In this document: positions 20,449 to 33,525 of the stretch, in pieces
Position numbering within the stretch: position 1 is the first letter of the stretch
How the letters are laid out: the number at the start of each line of letters is the position of its first letter
From: Phymorhynchus buccinoides
Lineage: Eukaryota; Mollusca; Gastropoda; Neogastropoda; Raphitomidae
NCBI GenBank assembly: GCA_017654935.2
Contig: CM065682.1
Span: 36,933,938 to 36,997,937, forward strand
Reading direction: 5' to 3'
DNA length: 64,000 bases
Translations under genes and position numbers: made by a program
Notes under the pieces: generated by a model
The model's input: the letters and a program-made list of their open reading frames with translations, nothing else
Database searches by the model: none
Told to the model about the DNA's origin: nothing

Positions 20449-23400
20449 AAAGAAAACAAAAATGAAAATGTTATCTTGGGAAATGATTTTGATTTGAAAT
20501 TGAATGTATTATTTGCCTCAAGGTTGATTAGCACGACACTGAGATTTAAGACTTTCATTGTAGGCAAGCTTATAGTATAACAACTAAATGTTCACTGTTG
20601 TATCTAATCAATGTTCTTGTTATATTGAAAAATGTATGATACCTTTTTTGTTTGTTCTTTTTTAAAATAAACAATGTACAATTGATGCTGATTTGTATTA
20701 ATTCATGTTCACACACACGCACGTACACACACACAACAACAAAAAATTCTTTATCCTCAATAAAGATCATTTTGACTTAACTTGACATCTATGGCATGCT
20801 GATGTGAATAAAATTAATGTGTGCACATGTGCACGCACACATATCCAAAGATGTCTGCAAGCTAATTGTTTCTGTGATCATTTACATCCTCCGTACCCTT
20901 TTTATTTTGTACATGCTAAGCTCTGATTCTGGTACCAGCAATGTATAGTATAATTGTTTTTTGTTTTTTTAAGTTCTTTCATTTTCACTTTAGTTGCTGC
21001 ACTTGCCGTTTTTATCCATTAAAACTGTTTTCATTGTTTGAAGAGCTATGGAATGTGAGTGAGTTTATTAAAGTTTTACACCATATTTGAATGTTTGCAT
21101 GGTTGGAATTGATTTCATGTCCTCGGACTTACTGTAAGGCCGGGTTCACATTAGATGCGTAAGTTCTGTACGGAAAACCCTAAATAAGTGGAAGAAAGAA
21201 GGATACAAGTTTACGCATATAGGGGAAATTCGGACACGTGCGCAAATCTTTTCCCTTTGTTTCACTTATTTATGGATTGCGCACAGGTTTCTGCTTATGT
21301 GTGTACATGGCCTAAGAGTTTGGAATGTTTGACTTAAGCTTATTATGTAAAGTTTACTTTTCCTCTGTGCAATATTTGTTTGTCCGCAAGAAGTGTAAGA
21401 CAACTTGAAAACAAGTACAGAGAGGCACACATAAGATTAAACACCTCTTGAACAAGTTAGTTAAGTAAATAAGAAATTCAATCAGTGCAGCGCATTGTGC
21501 AAACCTATACCCAGGATCCATTTAGACATGTCTGTCTACCTTGACTGGAATTAGAAAACCATTGGATTTTGATTAGGACTAAAATCATTCTTTTTATTTT
21601 TATTTTTTGCTGTCCCATCTTCTGGGTCGTACAGTGGCGTTGCTCCCACGCCGCTCATTCCGAATCCCAATTCACAGCTAGCTACATCCCGGCTTGTTCA
21701 GGTCGCTAGAATGCGAGACCAGCAGTCCAAGGGGAGCGAATCTATGTTAGGCCATCAGGAGGCAACCAACCGAGGAGACACTGCACTGCTGCTGACTCAA
21801 TTCGGTGGGGACTAAAATGATTCTTGATCAACATCATCCAGAAAGTTCAGTGAGGCAAATGTACGCAGTTCAAACCTCCACCAATCCACCAACAGGTCTG
21901 CCTACTATTGTCCCTTGAAATGGTAGGCCACCCTATCCATGGAAACAGAAAAAAATTAAACATGCTTCTTTTTGTTAAGCTAAGCTTTCTGAAAATAATT
22001 TAAAAAACAGCCCAAAATGGATGCTGATGAAATTTTCTCAATGAACGTATAGGTTACTGAACATTTAAAGGTCTGAAAATCCTTGTTCATACCATCAAAA
22101 TATATGAAAAAGCTAAAAATTCCCCAAGCCATACAAATCCTGTTGGTTCACAATTTATATGTATGATCGTTTTAAGTAAGATGTGTAATGTCGTTATGTT
22201 TGTCCCTGGAAATTAATAAGTCTCTGTCCCTGGTTTTGAAGAAGCTGTGAAAGGGGGTAGGCAGCCCTGCACCAAGAAAGGTTGAGCAAGCAAGTGTAGG
22301 TAGGAGAGGAGAATGAATGAGCAAAGCCAGCAGTGTTAGGAAGAGGGACCAAATCCATGAATAACTGTTAGATTGTATTATAATTAGGCAAGATCTGAAA
22401 GGCAAACATCAACAGGCACTTGTGAACACTAAGTTAAAAGTCATTTGAACTTTTCATTCTTATAAACCTGTCAATCAAACAACATCAAATTTAAATTTTA
22501 ATCCATTTTGTTCTATCATAATGAAATTTGAACAAACACATCAAATGCATTCATACCTAATAGTTTGAGAGTTTACGTTTGTTTTTTTAAGTTGCCAGTA
22601 AACCACAATATTGGCTCAGACAACCTGCTTTCTTAGCTTCTATTAACACCCCCCACCCCCCTTTTCTTTTTCCTTCAGAATACTGTGTGGTTTATTGCTG
22701 TTATCAACCCAACCTGGTATATTACAAAACATCCAAACAAAATGTAACACTTTCTTGACTGAGGTTAACACATATAATGCTTAGATCTTCATTCAATCAC
22801 ACAAGTGAGCACACACACATGCACATACACTCGCATACACACACTTTTCAGGAAACATATGCGCACACATGCCACCACCACCTCATTGTATTACATAAAA
22901 TCATGACGTGATATTTTTAATTTACCCAGTATGTTGCTCCATACCTTTTATCCCTATTCCTTTATCTCTCCTACTTCTGCTGGTAAATATCTCTTTGTGG
23001 GATACCTCATACTTTCGTTTGAGCAGAAAACATGCTTGGTGTAGCCAACATTTTATGGAAACAGAAAAGTATAATTTTGTGAAGGCCTACAATGTGAAAA
23101 CAACACAATGACTGGTATGGTTATTCAGCTTCTGCAATAAAACCAATCTACTTTTTGAAAAGTCCACCAGAATTTTCTTCTGTTTTTTTTGTTTGTTGGG
23201 GGGGCATCAACTCACAAACTTTTTAGGTCTACTGTATATTGAGTATTCACAAGCACCAAATTATAGTAAATACTCAATCAATCACTTAGCATTTTGTATA
23301 ATCTTTATTGTCAGAGATTCATCCTCATAAAATTCTAGCTGCCTTCGAAATTGATGAATTTGTTGCCTAGCTGTGTTCTTTTGATGGACGCCTAATGCAC

Positions 23401-23490
23401 AAGGACTCAGGACCTCGCTTTAAAATTAAAAAAATTATAGTGGGGTGTTTTTTTCAAACGACTTAGGGGTCAAACCATGACAAGATGAAA
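20449..23490. other. Intergenic, no gene recognised
   Basis: No supported exon. A possible short MITE lies at 21137-21316 (ends taaggccgggttcacatt and gtgtacatggccta), and a moderately GC-rich repeat-like patch at 21611-21810. The rest is AT-rich with short (CA)-rich runs near 20711 and 22808. Confidence 0.4.
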
Positions 23491-23494
23491 TATA

Positions 23495-23580
23495 CTGCCG
23501 TGGCTGAGTATCAAACTCAAGCAGTGTTGCTTATGAGGTAGACTAAACATGCTACTACAGAGCTACCTAACCACTCACAG
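23495..23580 (-). repeat. Possible tRNA-like SINE head
   Basis: Read on the minus strand: tagctctgtagtag (A-box-like) and gagtttgatactc (B-box-like) about 35 bp apart. No secure SINE body found; weak call. Confidence 0.3.
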
Positions 23581-23667
23581 ACCAACATAGCTATCCATAA
23601 TAATAAAAAAGAAACAAGTAGAATTTGTGCAAGGACAATAGGATTCTCCTCTATAAGAGGGGGATCC

Positions 23668-23960
23668 TAATAATTATTGATATTTATATAGCTCTCTACT
23701 CCCTTTGTACGGAGCTGAGAGCACTGTGCATCAACATAGAAATAAATACCAAACTACAAGGAATAAGCCCTACACACATAATGCAAAAATCAAAGCATTG
23801 TACATAAATACTATGTAAATACCAAACTACAATGAATAAGCCCATCACACATAATGCCAAAATCAAAGCATTGTACATAAATACTATGTAAATACCAAAC
23901 TACAATGAATAAGCCCTACACACATAATGCCAAAATCAAAGCATTGTACATACATAGTCT
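23668..23960 (+). repeat. Family F copy followed by a ~70-bp tandem repeat (3 units)
   Basis: gatatttatatagctctcta leader, then units containing ccaaactacaa, gaataagccc, cacacataatgc and aaagcattgtacat repeated about three times. Confidence 0.7.
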
Positions 23961-24079
23961 TTTTAGGAACAGGCAGAAACAATAGGTGTAAAGAGCAAAA
24001 CACATTGATTTCAATGAGGAATAAAAAATACAATGAATAAGCCCTGTAGACACATGAGACAAGTCAATCAGCAAAACAA

Positions 24080-24721
24080 CACTGGCGTAGGAACGGGGGG
24101 GGGGGGGGGGGCAGACATATCTCTCTGCCCCCCCAAAAATTATAACGAAAAAAACCCACCCAAAAACAGAAAGGAAACGAAAAAGTTAATAGTCTCAGCC
24201 CATTCACTACACATTGCTGTCATGGACTTGGTACTTCATCAAAGATGGATTTGAGGGGGGTTACAGGGGTTCCACCCCCACAAACAAAAAATGGAAAGAA
24301 AAAGAGGAAGACAAATTGTAGTTTGATCCATGCTACAGTTATTCTCTCACGAGAAGCCTTGATTGCATCTTTTACATTCAAATTATCATCAGCTTCTGGG
24401 AGGCAATCCCCCCAGACCCATCACCCCACCCCAACTGACCAATTGGAGCTACCCCCTCCCCTCTTCCATGACTGGCTGATTCGCCCCAAACATGGTTGTA
24501 TTTTTATGCTTTTTTGTTGTCTCCTTTCAATTCACATCATGTTTTATCTCATTCATAGATTTTTTTATATCATTGATTATGATTATGTTTAAAAATAACA
24601 ATAATAAAGTATTTTTGTAGGATTTACTAAGTCATGTAATTTAACCTATCCATTCATTCGTCTTGTCCGTGCACTTGCGTCCCCCCCTCCCCCCCGGCTT
24701 GAAAACGTTCCTACGCCACTG
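24080..24721. mobile_element. Nonautonomous DNA element with ggcgtaggaacg ends and G/C homopolymers
   Basis: Left end cactggcgtaggaacg and right end cgttcctacgccactg are inverted repeats with one mismatch. A 17-base G run follows the left end and C runs precede the right end. The CAGTGGCGTAG-type end suggests hAT (inference); flanking 8-bp sequences do not match. Similar right ends lie near 27580 and 27740. Confidence 0.65.
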
Positions 24722-25297
24722 AACAATGTACATATACGAAATACATAATTTGTATAAGCATATAGACACAGAAATTTTAGTCGCAAAGAACAAAATATTA
24801 AGTTCAATGTCAACACATACGCACATGCATCAAAATGCACTCACTCCCCCCCCCCCCCCCCTCCCCACACACACACATACCACACGTTCGTACGCAAACG
24901 CACGCGCACACCCTCCACGCGCGCACAGGTACCAATAGGCCTCACTACACAAACACACACATGATCCATGTCCACGTAATCAGATGTAGGGCGTTAATAC
25001 GGTATTAATGAATTATAACTAGTTTCAAAGAGATATTTTGAAGGACTGAAGAGAGGAAGAATGGCGAACACTGTGCGGCAGGTTATTCCAGACTGAAGGT
25101 TCTATTAGTTTTGACCCGAGGGATAGAAACGAGGAGCGAATCAGAAGATCTGAGCTGACGTGTGATGTTTGTTAGATACTGAGGGACAGTGCTGTGGGGT
25201 CAGACTGTATCCATGATATGACACTAGATATTTTTTGATGAAGTAGACTATAATGCATATAATAATCCTCAAAATATCTATATATGTTGTTGTTGTC

Positions 25298-25460
25298 ATA
25301 CCCTGGCTTAAAGACTCCAGGGATCATCCCAACAGCCGAAGCACTTGAACAGCTAGGGATGAGAACATTATGTGTGTGACCGGTTTAAAAAAAAATTACC
25401 CTGCCACGTGGCAGCCACACTCCGACTTTGGAGGATTTTGAACACTGATGATCGTGTTAT
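25298..25460 (+). repeat. Dispersed repeat family B, left half of a split copy
   Basis: Matches 8880-9055 and then stops at gttatgc, where the foldback element begins. The remaining tail of the family (cagagcataacaacattttg) reappears at 27594. Confidence 0.65.
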
Positions 25461-25470
25461 GCTGGTGCGC

Positions 25471-25960
25471 GGACAAAAGCCCACCGGACAGAAGCCCACC
25501 TCGTTATCTGGGAAAACGGACAAAACCCCACTCAAGGGGTGATAGGATACATAGATAGACACTGACATGAGTAACTTGAAAACTTGAACTTTATTTTTCA
25601 AGGATAAAGATTTTAGGCAACGCCTAGTCTTCCAATCTGTCCTTGGTGCATATACGAACATCGAATGCAAACATGGCAAGGCATGATATTACACATACAG
25701 AGAGTAAGATGGAGAGAGAGGCACAGAGAGAGAGGCCCGGACCTTATCTTTAGCATGGAGTTGAGACAACGGAAAGTGAGGACAAGGGGAGGGGGGGGGG
25801 GGGGGGGGGGGGTCAGGAAGTAACGAAGGGGGGTGGGTGGGAGGGGGAGGGGAGGAGGTTGAGATCTGGGATTTGAATTCTTCCACCGAGGCTGATGATA
25901 TTGCCTCAGGTGGAAGAGTTCCACTCACTCACAGCCCCGGGAAAGAATGAGTACTTCCTA

Positions 25961-26024
<64 letters not shown>

Positions 26025-26216
26025 AACAATGTTTGGAGAAAGGCCGGCAGAGACAGAACAAGAGAGAGAAAGAGAGAAAGAGCAAGAAAAGAAAGACCGA
26101 GACAATGTCTGGAGAGAGACAGAAATATAGCAATATGTATCATATCACCCTTTGAGTGGGGTTTTGTCCGTTTTCCCAGATAACCAGGTGGGCTTATGTC
26201 CGGTGGGCTTTTGTCG
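25471..26216. mobile_element. Foldback element, ~100-bp arms, inserted in a family B repeat
   Basis: Left arm ggacaaaagcccaccggaca, then gttatctgggaaaacgg and ccccactcaaggggtga; right arm is the complement, ending gtgggcttttgtc. gttatgc occurs a few bases outside each arm (25457 and about 26225), a possible 7-bp target duplication. The interior holds a G run at about 25791-25811, a (GA)n tract and (cagac/gaca)n. Confidence 0.8.
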
Positions 26217-26239
26217 GGGATCCTGTTATGCAGTTTGCA

Positions 26240-27960
26240 GCGGTGTAGGAACATGTTGAAGGCGGGGAGGGGGGGGGGGGCAGGATTGCCAGCAAATGGG
26301 GTGGGTGGGGGGCATGGACGCATGGGCAAGGCAGACGGATTTGTTCAGTTCTTATAATTCAGTATTTTTAATCACGACTAACTATAAAAATATATGAATG
26401 AAAGAACATATTCTGCACATTGACACATTGACAAGAAACAACAGAAGAACATAAAAATACATCCATGTACATGGGTGGATCAGCCAGTGATGGAAGAGGG
26501 TGGGGGCGGGGTATATAGTTCGAAGTGCTCAGTTGGGGTGAGGGTAGGGGGTCTTGAATGTAAAGGATGCAATCAAGGCTTCTCATGGGAGAATAAGCTA
26601 AAGCTATATGATGGGACTACATTAAATTTCTACCTCTTTTTCTTTTCTCTTTCAATCCTTTTTTTATTATTTTTGTCTGACATAGCAAAGGGAGCAATTA
26701 CTATTTGGGAGGACTGGGCACAATGTTAAAAGTAAAGTAAAGTAAAGAAGTCTTGCCCAAAGTATCCCAACTCTCCTGGCCAAAGAAAATTTAGACAGCT
26801 GGTGTTGGGGAAGGTCCCCAAAGGCCAAATAATCCCCTTTGCTGTAGTACTAGTAAAAGCCAATGCAAAATGCCTCCAAGTTTGGAATTCACTGTCATCA
26901 TAACAACAAAGTAACAATTTACCTCGATTTTCTATTTCAAAATTAAAAATGTGGCATATAATTTGGATTAATGTTGTGGATGTAATTGGAGTAGATAGAA
27001 CGTAAGGCTCAAAAGAAGCAAAATTGCGGTGCAACAGATTTCACAGAAGAAAAAAATTGATAGGTCTCGTAATTGTACATGAACGGCCATAATTTTAGCA
27101 TCAGGATTTTAAAGAAATCGATGTTAATTGTGGAGCCTTTGAATCTCTCTCTCTCTCCATAATTTTAGTAGCATGTCTGCCCCCCCCCCCCCCCCCTCCC
27201 CACTGATCTGAGCCAGGGGAAGGGGGGGGGGGGGGGCTGCCACTGACATAATATATACTACCTACAACATTTGAAGAGATTTTCTGAAGCGATTCTCATG
27301 CTATTGTGAGGGCAGAAGCAAAACAACGGCAAAGAAGGTAAAAAAATAACAACCCAAACCTCACCATTCTGGAATAAAGGAGAGGACTAATCAGTAAAGC
27401 AATCTGAAAACAACACAACTATGTCCCTATAATACAAGCTTGCAAGTCTCTCTCTCTCTCTCTCTCTCATTTTCGCTTGCTGGTTTGCTCTAATTTTTGG
27501 GTGCAGGAAGACATGTCTGCCTCCCCCTCCTCTGAGCCAGGGGGGGGGGGGGGGGGCAGCCACCCACCCCATGCCCCCTATTCCTACGCCACTGCTATGC
27601 AGAGCATAACAACATTTTGATGTAGCCTTGGTGTTCTAGCCTATCCACACTGACACAGTGTTAAGCCAAATTTTGTGGGGGCCGGGCAGGAAGACCCCCT
27701 CCTCTGAGCCATGGGGGGGCAGCCCCCCCCCCCCCTGTTCTTACGCCACTGGAAAAGAATATGAAAGAGATGGGTCCCCTCTGATAAAGAACTCAGCCTG
27801 ACAATGCAGAGGTCAATGGTGCAGCCATAATGTCCCACATGTGTCCAACTGGATCGAGAGAGGACGACAAACAAAATATTCGTGCAGCCATTGAAAAGTG
27901 AAAGTAGAAAGTTTCTGGCTGTCAGTTTCATGCAATGCCGTTCATTCATTGGCTATTTCA
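26240..27960. repeat. Repeat-dense stretch with G/C homopolymers
   Basis: G or C runs of 10 or more near 26265, 27180, 27220, 27541 and 27722, several next to cctacgccactg or ttacgccactg ends like that of the 24080-24721 element. (CT)n near 27448. Tail of family B at 27594-27665. No gene supported. Confidence 0.5.
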
Positions 27961-27968
27961 TCCAATTG

Positions 27969-28046
27969 CGATTTCCTTCTTCCGGTCTAATTACCCCGGG
28001 AAAGTTTGGCTTCAAAATGGCGGGGATGGATTAGATTGCTAAAATT
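27969..28046 (+). promoter_or_regulatory. USP37: Candidate USP37 promoter and noncoding first exon
   Basis: An ETS-type cttccgg (27979-27985) is followed 28 bp on by caaaatggcgg (28013-28023), a YY1-type element that in TATA-less housekeeping promoters sits at the start site. A strong donor gtaagt begins at 28047. The short ATG frame at 28017 (MAGMD, stop) would be a minimal upstream ORF. Distance to the coding exon is 5.5 kb. Start site is inferred, not seen. Confidence 0.5.
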
Positions 28047-28565
28047 GTAAGTTTGTTGCAATTATTGTTTATTTAGAATAAAGAAACGACTAAAAACACA
28101 ATCAGCATCTAAACCAGCACATGATAGTTGTCTCCTGCTATTAACGCCTAGCATTAGAATGACAACATTTTGCTGTTTTCAACATGATAGAGGAAATTCA
28201 ATGTTATTATTTAGTCGCGCAGTCACCGACACTGGCGACAGTCACATGGTCATGGGACGATGGGGTCGCTAATGTTTCAGACATGCGTCTAAACAGAGGT
28301 TCGCCAGAGATCAGATAGACCAGCAGAAGCCATCTTTTTTTAAATTTAATTGTGCCTGACGAAGGTGTAAGTTTCAATATTTTCGCAATCGAAGTTTGCT
28401 CTTCCAGTCTTCGTTTCTCTGTTGTTTTTGAGCAGTAGTATAGTATAGTATATGATATGAAATAAGGCTCTGTAGGCTTTTTATAGCCTTTTGCCCTCTA
28501 CATATTGACTTCATTCGTTTTTGATAATCGGCGTAAAAACCGATGGCTACTTAGCAGTCATGTTA

Positions 28566-30135
28566 TACTACTGATCCATTTTTGTAAAATTCATTGCATA
28601 CACAATATTTTGAAAGTGCTTATCTATTGAATTTTTAAAAGCATTTAATGATTTTGCATTTACTGCCTCATTGGTTAGATCATTCCATGAATTAACAATC
28701 CTGTTAGCAAAGAAAGTTTGTGCCAATTTAGTAGTAGTATTTTTTAAAAGTTTATAATTATGTCCACGTGTTCTATTTACCTCGCACAGAGTTAATAAAT
28801 TTGTTGTGGTAGTATGATCATAAAGGCCATGTACAATTTTATACACTTCAATAATATCACCTCTTAATCTTCTATACTCCAAACTTGGTAATTTTAAGTA
28901 TTGTAGTCTTTCCTCATAACTCATGTTGTTTGTCCCCTGGATTTTCTTAGTAAATCTTCTCTGTACCACTTCTATGAGATCTATATGTTTCCGTAGGTGT
29001 GGACACCACACTGGGTTTCCATACTCAAGAATCGGCCGTACCAGTGATTTAAACAAGGGAATCATAATCTCCTTTGATTTATTTGTAATTGTTCTGACTA
29101 AAAGTCCAGAAATACGGTTGGCCTTTAATACAACATTATTTATGTGGAGCTCAAATGTTAAACCAGGGTCAACTAACACCCCTAGATCCCTTTCCTCTGT
29201 TGTGGTCTCGAGACTCTTTTCTCCTCACCGTCATTTATATAGTATGTATGCATGGGATTATATTTTCCTAGATGCATAACTTTACATTTTTGACTATTAA
29301 ATTTCATCAACCAAGTATCTGCCCATGTTACTAAATTATCAATGCAGCTCTGCATCTTTAGCTTTGATCCCTCACTATCATCAACATTTGAATAAGCCTT
29401 GGTATCGTCTGCAAAAATCTTAATATTACAATCTACATGGTCCGGTAAATCATTTATAAAATAAACAAATAAGGTAGGTCCAAGGATGCTGCCCTGTGGG
29501 ACCCCACTTGTGACACTTATTTCTTCTGAATTAAATCCATTTACATTTACGTATTGGGTTCTTTCAGTTAAAAAACACCTTTATCCATGCCAAGAGACCA
29601 CCTGGTGTGATACAGTATCAAAAGCCTTTTGGAAGTCTAGGTATACAGCGTCAACAGGCTCCCCATCCCCCAGCGAGTCCACCCAGTCGTTTAGTGTCAT
29701 AAGCAGTTGTGTGACGCAAGAGCGACCCCTTGTGAAACCAAATTGGTCTATGGCTAAAATATCTTTTACAACTAAATGATCACCTAATGCATCACGAATG
29801 AATCTTTCAAAAAGTTTGCATACCACTGATGTCAGACTCACCGGGCGATAGTTGCCAGGTGTACACTTATCACCTTTTTTGAAAATTGGTTTTACCTCTG
29901 CCTTTTTCCAATCCATGGGAATTTTCCCCTCTTTAACTGATCTATTAAACAAGTATGTAAAAGGCTCTGCCAACTGTGTGGCCAACTCCCTTAGCACTCT
30001 GGGGTGAATCTCATCTGGCCCCGGGGATTTATCTACTTTTAAGGTCTCTAGTGCTTTTTGCATTTGCTCTTTACTAATTTTAACTGTGTCTAAACTTTTA
30101 TCTAAATTAATGTTTGGTAAAAACTCTGGCATACT
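28566..30135 (-). mobile_element. CR1-like LINE, 5'-truncated reverse transcriptase
   Basis: Minus strand reads, in order: KSPGPDEIHPRVLRELA (about 30050), [46 protein letters not shown] (about 29620), GVPQGSILGPTLF, the catalytic FADD box (about 29410), then LVRPILEYGNPVW and VQRRFTKKI to a stop near 28568. Frame breaks occur near 29580 and 29200. The endonuclease part is missing. Lies antisense in USP37 intron 1. Confidence 0.9.
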
Positions 30136-30280
30136 GGCATATAGTGTGGAACTGGCTCAAGCCTAAGCCTCACGGCTTATAAACGTCCCTTCATTGACAC
30201 TGTTTTGTTTGCATAAGCATGCCTTTTAAAATTATGATTGTAATTCAATCATCATGTTCAAAAAATAGTTGACTAAAATT

Positions 30281-30545
30281 TTAATCTAAGTTGTTAAAAT
30301 TTGTGTACATCTGTATAACTATAAGGTCTCCCCTAACACGTCTTCCTTTTAATGAATGAAGGTTTAAAAATTTTAATCTATCTTGGTAATCAAAATCTTT
30401 ACAACTTTTAACCATCTTGGTTGCTCTCCTCTGTACCCTTTCAATAGAAGCTGACTGACGTTTTCTAATAGAAGCTGACTGACGTTTTGTAGTCCTAATG
30501 ATCCTATGACCTATTCCTAGCCCAATCCCGACCGTAGGTTCTAAC
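30281..30545 (-). mobile_element. CR1-like LINE C-terminal fragment
   Basis: Minus strand shows ERVQRRATKMVKSCKDFDYQ then RLKFLNLHSLKGRRVRGDLI, the same C-terminal segment as in the neighbouring LINEs. A short duplication repeats RKRQSASI. Confidence 0.75.
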
Positions 30546-30774
30546 CCTAACCACAACAGTCGGATGAACACTTAACTTGTTCTTTTATTTTCACATCCAG
30601 AAAGTTTCTGTCAATTTTAGCATAGCATAAACGGCACTATAGGCTATTTTGTTTTAGCCTTTTGCCCTCTAAAAAGTAAAATAATATGATTTTGATTTGG
30701 TTTGGCTTCATTCACTGATGACTACTAAGGCATCTGTGTTTTATTCCTTTAAATCTGTATATTAACTGAATACA

Positions 30775-31900
30775 TTTTGTTTTGGAAAAACTTGTCTATA
30801 AATTATATTTTTGAATGAATTTAATGACTTTGGCCTTTGCATTAACTGCTTCATCGGGAAGGTTATTCCATGCATAATTGCATTTATTACTCTGTTTAGT
30901 TAGTAAAAAGGTTTTGTGCTAGTCTGGTGTTAGTATCTTTTTTGTACAGTTTAAAGTTATGGCCACGGGTTCTATCACCCTCACAAAGAGTTAGTAATGG
31001 AATAATCGTATAAATGGTGACATATTTTATAAACTTCAATCATATCACCCCTGAGCCTTCTATACTCTAGGCTAGGTATCCGCAGATAAATAAGTCTTTC
31101 CTCATACTAGTCATAGGTCATATCCTTTGTACCAACAATCTTTTTTGTAAACCTCCTCTGAACTCCCTCTAGCAAATCAATGTGTTTTCTCAAATGTGGA
31201 TACCATACAGGATTTCCATACTCTAACATATGTCTCACCAAAGCCTTAAATAAAGGAATCATTATAACTTTTGATTTGTTAGTAATGGTGCTAACAAGCA
31301 GACCGGACATCCTGTTGGCTTTTAATACAATATTATTTATGTGAGGTTCGAAAGTCAAGCCCGAGTCCACAAACACCCCAAGATCTTTCTCAACATCTGT
31401 AGGTTCCAGCACCCGTTTATCTTCATTATCTTTCATATAATATGTATGCTTGGGATTATTTTTACCGAGGTGCATAACCTTACACTTTTGACTATTAAAT
31501 TTCATGAGCCAAGTATCAGCCCATGTAACTAAGTTATCAATGCACGTTTGAACTCTTTTTCTTGATTCATCATCGTTTTCTACATAGTACATTATTGTAT
31601 GCCTTAGTGTCATCAGCAAAGATCTTCATATTACAGTCTACATAAGTTGGTAAATCATTTATAAAGTACAGGAATAAAGTGGGACCCAGGACACTACCCT
31701 GTGGGACCCCACTAGTGATGTCTACCTTTTTAGAACTAAATCCATTTATAGAACATATTGTGTGCGCTCGCTCAAGAAATCCCTGGTCCACCCCAACAGT
31801 CCTCCGCCTACTCCATAACCCGCTAGCTTCAAAATAAGTCTGGAATGTGAAACAGTATCGAATGCCTTCTGAAAATCTAGGTAAACGATACTGTCAGACA
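30775..31900 (-). mobile_element. CR1-like LINE, second truncated copy
   Basis: Minus strand reads [20 protein letters not shown] (about 31860), [32 protein letters not shown], then TWLMKFNSQKCKVMHLGK, HMLEYGNPVWYPHLRKHIDL and GVQRRFTKKI. Similar to but distinct from the 28566-30135 copy; frames are broken near 31600 and 31107. Confidence 0.88.
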
Positions 31901-32039
31901 GTCACAGAGACAAACACCACTGTGAACATGTGTGTAAACTGTGTTGTCCCATTCAAGTAGGTTTTAACTTTAAGCATTATGGTTTTCTTTGTCAAAAAAT
32001 ATTGCTAATCATTACCTAACCCCATTTCTTACCCGACTG

Positions 32040-32625
32040 AACCTCAGAAACAACATCAGTTGACTCGAGTCCCACAAGGAACAGTACTCAGCCCCCTCCT
32101 ATTTCTCTGCCACATCAGTGACTTACCAAAAGTCAATCCAACATCAAAAGTCCATTTATTTGCTGATGACTGCCTTCTTTATAGGGAAATTAATAACTTA
32201 AAGGACCGTCAGACCCTGCAAGAAGATCCGCAACAGCTTGAGACCTGGGCGAATACTTGGGGCATGCACTTCAACGCTTCCAAGTGCTACATTGACTGTA
32301 TCTTTACGCAGCAAATCCAACTTTTATTGTTTAAACACTGGTCATCTTCCAGCATGTTCCAACAAGTCCATACCTGGGCATTCTACTATAGTACTATCTG
32401 ACTTTTTCTGAGGACCTAAAATGGGGACCACATATTTCCAACATTACAAAGAAAGCAAGCTGTACCCTTGGATTCCTCTGATGAAATCTCCGTCGCTGCC
32501 CACCACGGTGTAAATTGTAAAACCAATGCCTATTTAGCTCTAGTCAGACCTCTACTAGAATATGGTGCAGTTGTGTGGGACCCTTATCTACAGAAAGACA
32601 TCGACAGTCCTCCCCCGTGTTTTAT
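32040..32625 (+). mobile_element. LINE reverse transcriptase fragment, opposite orientation
   Basis: Plus strand reads TRVPQGTVLSPLLFLCHISD, then HLFADDCLLYREI (FADD catalytic box) and WGMHFNASKC; later frames give LKWGPHISNITKKAS and YLALVRPLLEYGAVVWDPYL. A different LINE lineage from the two minus-strand copies, with several frameshifts. Confidence 0.85.
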
Positions 32626-33525
32626 TCCTGATAAGCAATAACAAAAGAGGTCATGAGTGTATTTTCTGTATCTGAAAGCCATGATAAATGTAAGGATGAT
32701 GATGAAATAGAAATAGTATGAAACATGAAACAATATAGAGATAACAACGATAAAGAATATGAGTGACCAGTGTAAACCATATTCCTCTTATTGATTTCTA
32801 CAAGAGCCAGGACATTGTCCTATCAATTTCTCTTTTATCAGGACACTTTGTCATATTACTTTTCAATCCTTGGTACCTCACTGTGTAACTTCTGTAAGTA
32901 CTAGGCTGTTAAGTGTTATGTAAACCTAGTAAAATAAGATTGGGAAAAATTATTCAAAGATTGGGAGAAACTTTTGCCTTTTTAAAAAATGTGTTAAAAA
33001 AATTATTCCTATCCTAGTTACTCTTTATGACTTTAATATCTGTTATTCTGTCAGTGGATGTACCAGAACTTTGTTAAAAAGTTTGTATTGGAATGCTGGC
33101 AAAAGTGGTCTATACTAACTATGGCTCTATCAGTATCAGTCTATGCTATGCTAGAAGTAGAACCTCTCAGGTTCCGTATCAAAGTATTGATTGTGCCATG
33201 TACCCCCAAGAAGAGAAGTTTACCTTTTAGAATATCCAGACCGAACAGTAAATTACAGTAAAAATCGCTTTTAAAACTGGGACTGAAATGTTATTTTGAG
33301 ATAGCAAATATTTTGAGTTAAAAAGGCTTTTTAATATAATGATTATTAAGGGACCTACAAATTATTGAGTTATCCAGTGTTTTTGAGTTACACGTTTTTT
33401 TAGTTATCAGGATTCAACTGTACATTGAAACTTGTAATTGAGTATAGAGGGTGTGCTCATAATGCTAATGAATCTGTTCTTTACCCCAGTTTCTCAAGAT
33501 AATCAAATTTGTTAATTTTTTGCAG

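Noticed and set aside
22172..22405. Possible small membrane protein on the minus strand
   Set aside because: Hydrophobic by composition only; no signal for splicing, no conserved motif, and no neighbouring exon in phase.
25613..25928. Proline-rich open frames on the minus strand
   Set aside because: Produced by poly-G and GGGA runs inside the foldback element.
25895..26329. Arg/Glu- and Ser/Leu-rich open frames on both strands
   Set aside because: Translation of (GA)n and (GACA)n microsatellites.
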